NCBI GenBank assembly: GCA_026686845.1
Contig: JAIVEN010000015.1
Coordinates: forward strand, 21,743,501-21,807,500
Direction of reading: 5' to 3'
DNA: 64,000 nt
From: Adenanthera pavonina
Taxonomy: Eukaryota; Streptophyta; Magnoliopsida; Fabales; Fabaceae
Shown here: piece after piece, positions 12,384 through 23,303 of the stretch
How positions within the stretch are numbered: the first letter of the stretch is position 1
How the letters are laid out: each line of letters opens with the position of its first letter
Position numbers and translations under genes: made by a program
Notes under the pieces: generated by a model
The model's input: only the letters and a program-made list of their open reading frames with translations
Told to the model about the DNA's origin: nothing
Databases searched by the model: none

Positions 12384-12420
12384 TCTAGTGACGTGCTTAA
12401 AGTTTAAAAGCATAATTTTA

Positions 12421-13345
12421 CCCATCCAAACACCTCCAAACCCCCATCCCCTCCTCCCACCCACACAACACACACAGAAAGATAAAAAATTTAAAAAAAA
12501 AACTTAAAGCATAGACATTAGATGTTGACCAGAGATAAAGACATTAATCACTTAACTTAGGCATACGATGTTTCTCTCGTGTCGGAAATAAATTATTCCT
12601 AAGTTTGGGGCCCAAGACGATGTAAATTGCAAGTTGCGGGCCCCGTTATACACCGTGACACACGTTTGTTTTTAAGATGCTCTAATAAATCAACATCATC
12701 AGTAATAATACATGATATAAACTTTACAGCAAATTGTGTTATTCATTCTGGTAAAAAGGAAAAAAAAGGTCGTGTTATTATAAACTTTACAGCAACTTTA
12801 GTCGAGAGATTGACTTTGTAGAATAAAAAAGCTGAATCACGGATAAAAAAAGTATATTAACGTGGTATTTTCAAATGTTATGGATCGAACAGGTCATTTG
12901 AAGGCCCACAAAACAAACACTGTGCTAGGCTGTTATATGTTTAAATTAGAAATGCTTTATTGCGTAATCTTCATAAATTAAAAGAAAATAGTGGTATTAT
13001 TCATAATTTATAATGGGCATAATTTATTTTCAAATTTGTTTTATAATGATAATTTTAAAGGGAGTAAAAATAATTTTATCTAAATAATCCTGGCTGTTTT
13101 GATTAATCAATATATAAATATGAAGATGTGACTCATTAGTTATCATCATCAATTCGATAAAATAAAATATTCTTACGCGGAAACATTTTTTGTAGTTTTC
13201 CGCCGCGGTATATAATCTCATCACAAACTGGAATCACTTGTCCAAAAAAAAAAAAAAAAAAAAAGGAAAGCGGAAGAACTCCAATCAGAGGGCTTGTGGG
13301 CTTTCCGTCAAATCGACCAAGTGGAGAGGGAACAGTGCTGAAGCT
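12421..13345. other. Intergenic DNA upstream of ATG13
   Basis: No coding exon was recognised. The interval holds an A20-class homopolymer near 13243-13264 and short AT-rich runs. The open stretches here have no protein-like composition. Confidence 0.5.
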
Positions 13346-13359
13346 ATGTATATATATAT
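13346..13359 (+). promoter_or_regulatory. Candidate TATA element for ATG13
   Basis: TGTATATATATATC lies in a less repetitive stretch about 235 bp before the end of the first leader exon. This would place transcription start near 13390. TATA-like text is common in this AT-rich DNA, so the assignment rests on position only. Confidence 0.3.
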
Positions 13360-13985
13360 CCATTGGCTTTTTGTGCTTGAAACGATGGAATCCATATAAC
13401 AGATGGATTATTCATTGGTGTACTCCTCAAACATCACTTAATTACTTAAATTGACAAACTTGAGTGAAAATAGATAGAACGCTACGGCACTATGTGCTCT
13501 ACGCAATCTGCCTTCTTCTTGGGTTAGATGTACACATGGCGTCTCTGTTCACGCGTATCGTCGAATGCTACCAAACCCCATCTTAGCCTTCCAGTAAGTA
13601 CTTTACTTTTTTTGTTTTCCTTTCTGGAGATTCACTTGGATTACCTGTATAAAAGAATATCGTTCTCTATTCTTAGATCCTCACGAGGACGATGAATATT
13701 ATTGTTTAGTTGTTTTATTTTGAATTAGTTAGTTACTGATTACTTGATCATCATGTACGGTCAATTGGTGTCGTTTAAGTCTTCTTCGGAGCTCTCTCGC
13801 CATAATCTGGTTACCCAGTTTATTTTTCTTTCGTTGCATTGATGAATCTGCATTATAGTTTAATTAAAGGCTTTTATTGCTGGTTGCTTTTGCATCTTCA
13901 GGACAATCCGTGATACCAGGTTACTCCGCTGGGGTACATATTGACTAATCACCGATGGTTCTGTGAACGAGATCATCTATTCTCT

Positions 13986-14105
13986 ATGTCCTGCATTTCT
14001 AGAATTTTCAATTCGATAAAATACTTTGAGTTTCATTGGCGGAGGACTGCTTTTTTTTCTGGGGGACTAAGAATGGATTTTTTTGAGAAGGGGGAGTCCA
14101 ATTAG
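13986..14105 (+). promoter_or_regulatory. Upstream ORF in the ATG13 leader (39 codons)
   Basis: In the leader exon that follows the 5' UTR intron (donor CCA|GTAAGT at 13594, acceptor ending 13901), an ATG at 13986 opens a frame that stops with TAG at 14103-14105. That stop is 23 nt before the ATG13 start at 14129. A second in-frame ATG sits at 14073. The frame does not overlap the main ORF, so scanning ribosomes would have to re-initiate. Regulation is inferred, and further splicing of the leader could remove the uORF. Confidence 0.45.
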
Positions 14106-14128
14106 GAATTCGTTGTACTTTGGAAAAG

Positions 14129-17100
14129 ATGGATTTGCAGAATAACGTGCAACCTGAATCAGGGAAATTGGAACAAATTGTTTCTCAATTTTTTTTGAAG
14201 AGCCTGCATGTCATTTTAGACTCAAGGGTTCCTTCTGTTCACCAACATGATAAAAGTGGTGACTTATCACTTGGTTCTCGTGTGAAGAGGAGTGACAGAT
14301 GGTTTAACTTGGCATTAGGTGATCGACCTGCTGCTCTCGATAACTTGAACTTCTGGCACAGGAATTTGATGGATCCAATGGTAATAGACATTATACTAGT
14401 TCAAGAGGGGGCTGGTCCATCTCTAGCAGTTGGTTCATCTGTTGAGACAGTTATAGAGAGGTGGGTTATTCAGTATGAGTGTCCTCGAATAATGGTTCAA
14501 ACTGGTGACATTTCAGGCACTTACAAGAAGATATACAAGAAATCAATCATACTGTTCCGAGCTCTTTATTCTCAGATGAGGCTTCTCCCAGCTTATCGCA
14601 TATTCCGGCAGCTAAGTACATCAAGTCATTCTTGTAATTTTGATATTATTTACAAAGTGTCTTCATTTAGTGATATTTTCTCTCGGGCAGAGGCGAAAAT
14701 GATGAAAGAATACAAATTCACTCCTATTGAGGCCCCTCCAGGCTGCCTTTGTATATCTGTTAACTACCGTACTACACTGTCTGATTTCAAGCTTGAGTTT
14801 TCAACACCATTGCCACCAAAAATAATCACTGATTATGTTGGAAGCCCCAATACTGATCCTTTGAGATATTTCCCTGCCTCAGAGAAGGGTGTTCGGTCCA
14901 CGTCCTTTCCACTTAGAGGGTTACCACCCCCGTCACCTGTACCACTTGAACGTCCTCATAGCTGGACAAGTGGCTTTCATAAGGGAGCACCTTTTGTACC
15001 AAACCAACCCTTTGTTGGATCCCCACCAGTGCATCGTCCTCCTTCCATACCTAATGATTATCCATCTCCACCTCTTGATAATTATGGTATCAAAATTCAT
15101 AACCATCGAACAATGGCCCGGCAAAGATCTACTAGTCATGATGAGTATCAGCTTTCTCCTCCATTTTCACATTCACCATCTCCATCTCCACCTAATCCAA
15201 TGCGTACTCGTATGCAATCTGAAACTGCCCCCGTAACTATACCGCTTCCAGTGATGGGCAAAAATTCTAGAAACCTCTCTCCTAATCTTTCAGATCACAG
15301 TAGAAATTCTCTACCACCTTTATCCCCCAGAAGCATTAAAAATGACACTTCATCTCAGGAGTCTTCATCTGGAATGAGGTCATTCAGGAAAATAGAGGCA
15401 TCAAGGATTGGAGAGATGCAATCTGGGCCAACTAATTATGCTAGTCTAAAGGTAATCTTGGTCTTACTTTTCCACTCCTGAAGTTCAAATGTGTATCTTC
15501 TGTTTTAATAAGGTTTACCTTTTTTTGTAGGCTATCAAGGATAACAAGGATGATTCTGGGCGATTCTCAGGATTGTTATCTTCTAGTGGCTCGCCACGGA
15601 TTGGATTTTCTAGAAGTTCCAGCAGATTATCTTTACAGGATGACTTGGATGATGGCGACTTCTCGTGTCCTTTTGTTGTTGATGATGTTGATACACCAGA
15701 TGTTCACACAAGGTACTTTGATTGACCTCACCTTTGATAGATAAAGTCATGAAGCATCTTCAAGCTGACTGTTGAACTACTTTTCTGAGAATTTGTTTTA
15801 CTTTTACTGAAGTTCCTTCCTCTATGATGATTCCAGCAACTTCTCCTTTATTGGAATTTACAGTATTTGAACAATTTATGCATAATAGTCAAGATTGGTT
15901 GCATGAAATGTGCCAAATGGTTGATAGTTTAATCTGTTTTTACGTATTCTTTTTCCTTTTTTTTCTTTTTTTGTAAACCTGTTTTTACATACTCTGAATA
16001 GTAAAAGAAGACAATTTTCTTAACACTGACAATGTTGTAGATGTATGCGTACATTCACCAGGAGAATGCATGCATTCTCTCATCCAAATCTCTTTTTATC
16101 CTCCTGTGAATAATTTAGGTTGTCCAACTTGGTTTGAACAATAAAGTCTGGGACACTTTAACACTGTTTCTCTTTTGGCTCAAAACACTTTTGCACCTTG
16201 GGTTGTCTACATGTCTATATCTGGTGCTGTTGAACGCCCTGATAACCATGGTGCTAGTTGTGCTTGAAATACATTGCACCTCATGCATGTGGATGGTACA
16301 GTTGCAACTTGTGTTGTTCTTCTAATATTGTTATACATTTTTATTTCCGCAAATTATTTTCATGAAAATGGAATATACATCTTTTGTATTCTTCTTGGGG
16401 GGGGGGGGGAGAAACTTGAATAAAATGGAAAGCAATAATGAAAACATTGATTTGATAATGATTTGTTTTGTTAGATTTTCAGCATCTTGTAACCTTCCAG
16501 GGATCAATTTTAGCACTTACCATGGATGAAGATGCAGTTTTCTGCCATTTGATATGTTAATATTCCAATGCCCTTTTTCTTCTCTGGTTTATTATTTCCT
16601 TTTTGACTTTCAGAATAGTTGCTGTGCTTCTTCTTTGTCAAATAACTAGCAATATTATTTTTTTACATGAGTGGTTTTTGAATTAATGATAGTTTATTTC
16701 CATCTACTAGTTTACTTCTTGTGTGTGTGTGTGTGTAACGAGGATCTGAGTCCCTGGCCAGATTCCATTTGCTTGGGGGGCCACTACACCTGAAATCTAA
16801 CGCATTATGTTTATACTCAAGCAACTTTCAGAGAGGCATGTCTTGCATCTGCTAGTTACATCATTCCTGTAGTTCGTTTGTTTTGAAGGCCTGCTACTAT
16901 TCATTGATCCTTTGATCACTGATAATAACTTTTTGGCACATTGTTTGATGTTCTATGAACCTTTTTTGATTTTTGTCTTGACAAGTTTAATTGGAAGGAG
17001 TTAGACATATCAGGTTACTACTATGTCTAGTAGATATTAAATTTGTTATTTTCCAAGTTGACATTCTTACATCATTATTTAGATCTTCCATGTTAGATGC

Positions 17101-17490
17101 TTCCCTAAATGTGCATTATTGGCGATTAAGTATCTCATTGACTGCTTTTTCCTTTTCTTGATTTTCTTGGTAAACAGTCAAAATGTGGATGGCATGAGTG
17201 CCTCAGAAATCACTTCGACATCACTGCCAATGGGAAGAAAGTCACAGGATGCTGCCGTGGGTGTCTTGGTACGCATGCTTCGGACAGCACCTCCTCTGCG
17301 CCAAGATTCAAGTTGTTATTCATCCCCTTCCTTGAAGACTGAATTTGAGGAAGGTGTTGCTACTGCTTCTGGATTCTCTATGCCTCGAAAGACAGCTGAT
17401 GCGCTAGAAGAGCTCAAGAGTTACCGAGAAATGAGAGACCTCCTCCTTTCTAAGAGTGGGAATCGAGTCATGAGCAAAGATGATGCTTAA
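14129..17490 (+). CDS. ATG13: Autophagy-related protein 13 (ATG13), three coding exons
   Basis: Coding exons 14129-15451, 15531-15712 and 17178-17490 join in frame to about 605 residues, close to the usual plant ATG13 length. ATG13 is the regulatory partner of the ATG1 kinase and starts autophagosome formation in the cytosol. The N-terminal ~240 residues have the ATG13 HORMA pattern: an LEQIVSQFFLKSLHVIL helix, NLNFWHRN, VIERWVIQYE, and a YKKIYKKSIILFRALYSQMR segment. The rest is Ser/Pro-rich and disordered-looking, as expected for the phospho-regulated tail, with conserved patches GSPRIGFSRSSSRLSL and DDLDDGDFSCPFVVDDVD. The C-terminus has ALEELKSYREMRDLLLSKSG. The start is the first ATG after the leader; an in-frame TTG nine bases earlier is not a start. 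A 5' UTR intron (13594-13901) precedes it. The frame is intact, and the 1.46-kb second coding intron is clean of obvious transposons. Confidence 0.93.
16397..16409 (+). repeat. G13 homopolymer in ATG13 intron
   Basis: Thirteen consecutive G residues in the second coding intron. Its length is likely to vary or be misread. Confidence 0.9.
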
Positions 17491-19266
17491 GCCTGACGAT
17501 ATGATCTTTTCCTTAGATTCATGAAATAGTTGAGGGAGCTGATGCTGACTAAAGAATTACAATAGCTTCATGAGATGGTACTGATAGCATATACAGAACA
17601 AACACCTTATCAAGGAAGGGGAAAATGGATTCAATAGATTCGTGTACATATCCTGACTGAATGTGGCTACGGACACCAATAGTTATTTTATCCTGATCAA
17701 GAACTAATGAGCTTCTGGTATACTTTCACACTTACTGTATTACTGAAATGAAGAACTTGCTTGCTTCCCTAATATGACTGCCTATGGCAAGGTGAAGGTT
17801 TAAGCAAAAGTATTTTTGAAGAAAAGTTGGTGAGTTTTTATTATAGGGACGCTATCACTTGGAACAGGACACCATTGCAATTGATATGCAGGCGAATTCA
17901 AATTGCCATGAATTTAGCTATCTATTCTAGTATGCCTCCAATGGATAAGTTTTATGTTTAGCACTGAAATTTGCCATGTCTGCAAGTAAAGAATTTGACC
18001 TAAAAGATAAAGTATCACTATATTAATATATGATGTATAGTATAAAATTTATTGTAGTTCATACCATTCATAAGACATAGTGTTGTTTACTTCAGATTTC
18101 ATATAATATACAAGAAAATATGTCTATTTTTTCAAGTGAAGGGTGATTTAAAAAAGGGGAGGAAAAAACATAAGAAAATGTGATAGTGTCAACTGCTCTG
18201 TGGCTGCTATATGATGTTAATTTGCCTGTTAAATTCAACCTAGCCGAACTTGAAATAATCATAATTCATAATTTCAATTAAATTCAGGCTGTTAATAAGC
18301 ATACTTTTATGGAAAATCAAGTTGGTCTAGTTAGGCTAGTTCTAAAATCCTAAAAAGAATGTAATTGAAAAATATTACAGTCAATTGTTAATTAAATTTA
18401 TAACAAGGCAAACTTTTTATTAGTTATGAACAGTAAAATTCATTTTTTAGATTTTATACAATATATAGCAAGATTAAGTTTTTATAATATATATTGATTA
18501 AGATATATATTAATTAAGATAGGGGAAGTGATATTTAAATACTTTTTATTAAAATAATGATTTAAGAGTCTCAAAATTTAAAAATATCAATTATAGACCA
18601 AGGTCATTCACTGATTAAAAAAATCTTTGTTCCAATTAAGCTTACACAATTTCTAACTTGTATATAAAACTTTTTCCAACTAAACTTCCATTTTAGAAGT
18701 CAATAAATAATTTCACAAACATGCTTAACTGAACACTCGTCTAACTTGGTTTTTATGATCCAATTTCTTTATAAAATATTTCCAATCCAGCCTTCAGTTT
18801 TGTCAGCAAGGCATTTTGATTCATAGTTTTTTTTTTTTAACTGTGAAAAACCTTAGTTCTTAATTGGCAATTTTTTTGTTGGGCGTTTTTAAATTTTGGA
18901 GTTTTTAATTGTTATCGTCTTGCTAAAAATGTCCATAATTATCATTTTCCCTAGTTATTTACAAAATATATTGTGGAGCCCATAAATTTATAGAACTCAC
19001 ATAAAAGACTCTTCTAACTAAAATTATGCGGGGTTGTTTTAGTTAGAAGTTTTAATTTTATAAAAAAATGACTATTCATTCCTAAGTACACTATGTAAAA
19101 GTCATTAATCTTTATGTTATATTAATATATAAAAAAATTTAAAATTATTAGGGGTATTTATGAAAATCATATATTAACATTTCAATAAATCTTACAAATA
19201 CCTATGTACAAATGACCATAGAGATATTTAAAAAGAGTCTTTATACTAAGAACTAGATAAGTATAT
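17491..19266. other. ATG13 3' flank and intergenic DNA
   Basis: The first 300-400 bp are less AT-rich and probably hold the ATG13 3' UTR. Beyond about 18000 the DNA becomes very AT-rich with no recognisable exon. Confidence 0.5.
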
Positions 19267-19774
19267 ACTTCATTTATCCGATTTAAAATATAAGTTTTGT
19301 TTAACTAATTATATAGGAATAAAAAAATATTTTTACTCATTAAATTTGTCAAAAAATACATTATTAATAGTATCTTTATTTAATATATTATATTTAAAAT
19401 CTATTGCATATTTTATATTTAATTATATATAAGGGTAAAATATGAAAAAGAATATTACACTTCGTTTGGTTTTGAGAGATTTTGTAGGAGATGAACAAAA
19501 TTTTATCTTATTTTTTTCAAAGTAAATAAGGGAAAGTGAGTATTTTTACTCCTATCATTTTCTCTCTTCATGTCTAAAGATGGAAGAAAAAGTATTTTCT
19601 CCCTTTATTTGGTTTGAGAAAAAATAGGATAGAAAATTTTTCTTCTACTCCCCTTTTCTTTAAAATTCTTCGAACCAAACGGAGCCTTAATGTCTTAGAA
19701 ATAACCAAATGAAACTTATATTTTAAATTAAAATAAAATTTTAAAACATAACTTATATTTCACATCAAAGAGTA
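19267..19774. mobile_element. Stowaway-like element carrying a nested MITE
   Basis: The left end TACTTCATTTATCCGATTTA followed by AAAATATAAGTTTTG pairs with the right end, read inward TACTCTTTGATGTGAAATAT then AAGTTATG. TA lies at the borders. The Tourist-like element at 19458-19686 sits inside it, so this element is the older of the two. Confidence 0.55.
19458..19686. mobile_element. Tourist-like MITE, nested
   Basis: TTA flanks both ends (19455-19457 and 19687-19689). The ends are imperfect inverted repeats: CACTTCGTTTGGTTTTGAGA against GGCTCCGTTTGGTTCGAAGA read inward. It is 229 bp and non-coding. Confidence 0.6.
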
Positions 19775-19850
19775 TATAATAGATTTAAAAAAATTTTTTG
19801 CCACAATAATGAAATAGATGTAGATATAGATATGTTTGAAAAATAATATA

Positions 19851-20107
19851 TTCCTCCCTCCCATATTATAAGATAATAAAAAAAGTTTTACGTATATTAA
19901 AAAATATTTATTACATAATTCATTTTATAAAAAATTAAAATTTTTAATTTTATCCATATTAATTTTAGCTCTTTTATTAAATATAGTATAAATTATAATA
20001 TTAATAATATAATAAATTAAAAAAATAATAAATTATTATATATTATTTTATATTATAGAATAAAAAAAACCTTACATTACTTTATAATAGAAGGGTGAGA
20101 GAGGGAG
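19851..20107. mobile_element. Stowaway-like MITE
   Basis: It starts with CTCCCTCCCATATTATAAG and ends TTATAATAGAAGGGTGAGAG then AGGGAG before TA. The interior is AT-rich with no frame. It ends about 190 bp before the start codon of the downstream peptidase gene, so it may lie in that gene's promoter. Confidence 0.6.
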
Positions 20108-20299
20108 TATATAATATATATACACACGGATATAATTTTTTTAATTAAATATATATGGACATATCATGGTGAGAATTTTTTTTATTCGTGAAAGAGTACA
20201 GTCACGTTCAATTCAAACTTCGGAGGGGAATGGGAGAAGCTTCGTGACCTTTCGTCCCTCTCCTTTCCGGTTCTGATATATAGTAAATTCAAGGGTGAG

Positions 20300-23200
20300 A
20301 TGAGTTCTTCGACTTGCCCATTCTGTGATTTATCTGTTCCGTCGTCGGAACTCGAATGGTATCCTTTCTTCTTCTTTCTTTCACATATAATCGATGTCAG
20401 AAACGATTGAACCTTGATGCAAATGCAGGCACGCGGACAGCCACTTCCAGGATGATGATGATCGCCGCCAGCAGCAGCAACTCGTTATGGATTTTGAGTT
20501 GGCCCAGCAATTTGTTCTTTCTCCGAACTCACCTCCTCCATCTGTTCAGGTACTTCTACCCCCGGCAAGAGCCTTTTTCTAGTTTTCACCATGCACACAT
20601 TCTGGCTTTTTTCTCGTTTATCAGTGGAGTTAAAAAAGGATTTGAAACGTCGCTTATTTATTTATTTATTTATTTTTAGGAGGTTCACTTTGTAGGGGTG
20701 TTGTTAATCTTTATCAACATGGGCACAAAATATCTGCTGAACAACGAGTACAATTTATGCTATATTCCAACTTGTGAATTAGACTCCAACACCAATGATT
20801 TTATTTTTCTGTTAATTTAGTTTTCCATATACATAGCATTTTGCCTGCTCATGAAGAAAACGAAATAGCTACAAAATCTGTATATTGTCTTGTATGATGG
20901 TAATTATAATTATAATAAATAATAATACTGTTAAGGGTGAACGAGCAGTCGGTGGCTTCCAGTTTGAAACAACTTCTGGAGATAATAATTCTCTTTGTGG
21001 TGATGGGACTAGAGATATTGGATCGTGTAAAATGGAGGAAAAGAAATCTTGCTTAATTGATATACAGAGCAGAAGTACATTTTACGAAGTTGAAGGGGGT
21101 TTGATGGCCTTATTGAGAAACTGTTTAGAGTCTGAACTTGGAGACTCAAAAGCCATTTTGTCAGGTTATGTTGATCATTTTCAAAGCATTGAGGTGGAGG
21201 ATGTTGGATGGGGATGTGGTTGGCGAAATATTCAAATGCTTAGCTCTCACTTGATGGCACAAAGGTCAGAAGCTAGAGAAGTTTTGTTTGGTGGTTCTGG
21301 ATTTGTTCCTGATATCTTGTCACTCCAGAGATGGCTTGAGATTGCTTGGGAAAGTGGTTTTGATGCAGCTGGCTCTGATCAATTCAATCATGTTATCTAT
21401 GGTTCAAAAAAATGGATAGGGACCACTGAATGTGCTGCCCTTTTGCGTTCTTTTGGACTTCGGGCAAGAATAGTGGATTTTGGTCCAAAGGAATCTGAAC
21501 CACTTTATCTATCTGTTCCAGGTTCAAGTCTGGGGACACAGCAAATGAAAATTTATAATGGAAGCAAAAGGAAAGCATTTCATGCTTATGGACCAATGGA
21601 TAGATATTTGTCTCGTGATGTTTCCCAAGCAAATTCTAGTGAGGATGAAAAGCCAAATTCTTCTATCATCCAGCTATGTGACACTATGGACAAAGCTTGT
21701 AGTGATGATAATGCAACCAAAAATAAAGGTCATCAAGTTCTCATTGACTTTGTCTGGAATTACTTTTCTAATAATAGTTCAATCCAATTTGGCCACCGAC
21801 GTGTTATTGTCAGTGAGAAAACGTAAGTGACAGTGCAAGATGACACAAGTTCTGATTACAGAAAAGATTGTATTTCTTATATTTTAATTTTTGAGAACCT
21901 TTCTTGGACAGGCCTTTGTATTTTCAACATGATGGACATTCTAGAACTATAGTTGGGATTCAAGTCAAACATCAACGGACTGCAAATCTGCAATATAGTC
22001 TCCTAATCTTTGATCCTGGTCATGTAATTTTTCTTCTCCTGGTCTTTGGTTGTTACTTTGTTAATATTTACTGTTTAATCGGATTTTTAGACGCCTTTGT
22101 GTGATTGCTCATCATAATTCATAAAAGTATGATGTATCTTTTTATGTAGCTTTTTTCACTCAAGAGAATGGGACTTATTTGATATCCAGCAAGTAAAGGT
22201 CATCCTATACTTGAGATGGCTTCGAGAATGAATAGATAGACTTGAATTTTGCAAATACTTAAAGCTTTGAAAGATAGCAGTCTTTCCAGGTTCGAAGAAG
22301 AAAGAATGTCAGTTTAGAACTCATGCTATATGAATGGATTTTTTTTTTCTTTAATTATTCCTATACTCGAGTATAAACAGGTGAATATACTTAGACTGTG
22401 TCTACACCACTAAGAAGAATCATAGTGGAGAAAATTCATTAGTAAATATGTTGATCGAAAATTTGTCATTGTTCTTATTGTATGAAGTAAATTAGAATCT
22501 AGAAAATATGTAAGGACTTGCTTTCTACTTGTTTCCTTCTTTTTTTTCTCTTACCAATGTCCAAAATTGATATTTGTGCTTCTTTTCAATTTATTAAACC
22601 CAGCTGCTAGTTTGGATTTTGTGTATTCTTTTCTCCTTAGATGTTTGATAACTTTTGTTTTAGGGAAACTATCCTTTCTATTTCAGCAAATTCAGTAGTT
22701 CTTCTTAGCATATTTCTATAGCGGACAAAATATGAATTTAACAACTTCTATTAATATTTGCATTCTAATATTTCATTCTCCATCCTGTTGGAAAAGAAAA
22801 GTATATATTGTGTTTAACGCTGCTAATTACAAGGCTAAATTATTTTTTAGTATTTTCAAGTTGCATTCACTGGACTAATGGATCTTGTATGAGTCATTTT
22901 CTTTTCTTTTCTTTTTTCAATAGATGGAATGGAAGTAGGTTTAGATACTCTCTCTGTTTTTTTATGTACATACGGAAAAATATTCTGGCAAATGCATGTT
23001 GCATGGTAATGGTGTATCATTTCCAATGTTGTGACTTATCATCATAGAAAACTGCTGCTTTGGAAAGATCGCTCAGAGAAAAAGTTGGATGGCAGAGATA
23101 CATTAAAAGAGGGATTCACACACTAAAGAAGCCACAATATCAGGTCTGTCTTCTCTTACAAAATTAAATCCTTTCTTACAGCATCAAATTATTAGGTCTG

Positions 23201-23303
23201 ATGATCTGTATTATTCCAGTTGTGTTATGTTGATCCTGGAATTGCCAGTGAAGAGGAGATGGAGAATCTCAAGATTGTTGATAGCAAATTTCTTGAATTT
23301 TAG
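20300..23303 (+). CDS. ZUFSP/ZUP1-like peptidase C78 with N-terminal C2H2 finger
   Basis: Exons 20300-20358, 20429-20549, 20936-21822, 21912-22023, 23048-23143 and 23220-23303 join in frame to about 452 residues. The first two exons encode a C2H2 finger (Cys6, Cys9, His21, His25: CPFC...WHADSH), a ubiquitin-binding type of finger in this family. The C78 protease domain follows. A GWGCGWRN motif holds the candidate nucleophile Cys154; QHDGHSRTIVG holds candidate His365; LLIFDPGH holds candidate Asp390. This layout matches animal ZUP1/ZUFSP, a deubiquitinase selective for Lys63-linked chains and linked to genome stability, rather than the shorter UFM1 proteases UFSP1/2. Plant relatives are usually annotated as UFM1-specific proteases; the Lys63 activity is inferred. 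All splice sites are GT-AG and the triad is complete, so the gene looks functional. Confidence 0.9.

Larger units (their letters stand above)
10750..12420. repeat. Segmental duplication, copy B (interrupted)
   Basis: Counterpart of 1140-2330. The shared sequence runs from TTAAATGTTTACACACGAGT to the AGAAAAAATTGTGTTTTTTG block, is broken by the element at 11384-12383, and resumes at ACGTGCTTAAAGTTTAAAAGCATAATTTT. Where copy A has a Tourist-like MITE, copy B reads straight through GAGCCCAAAATCTTTAGG. Confidence 0.7.

Noticed and set aside
14120..14128. Upstream extension of ATG13 by three codons
   Set aside because: It relies on a TTG start; the first ATG at 14129 matches the family start.
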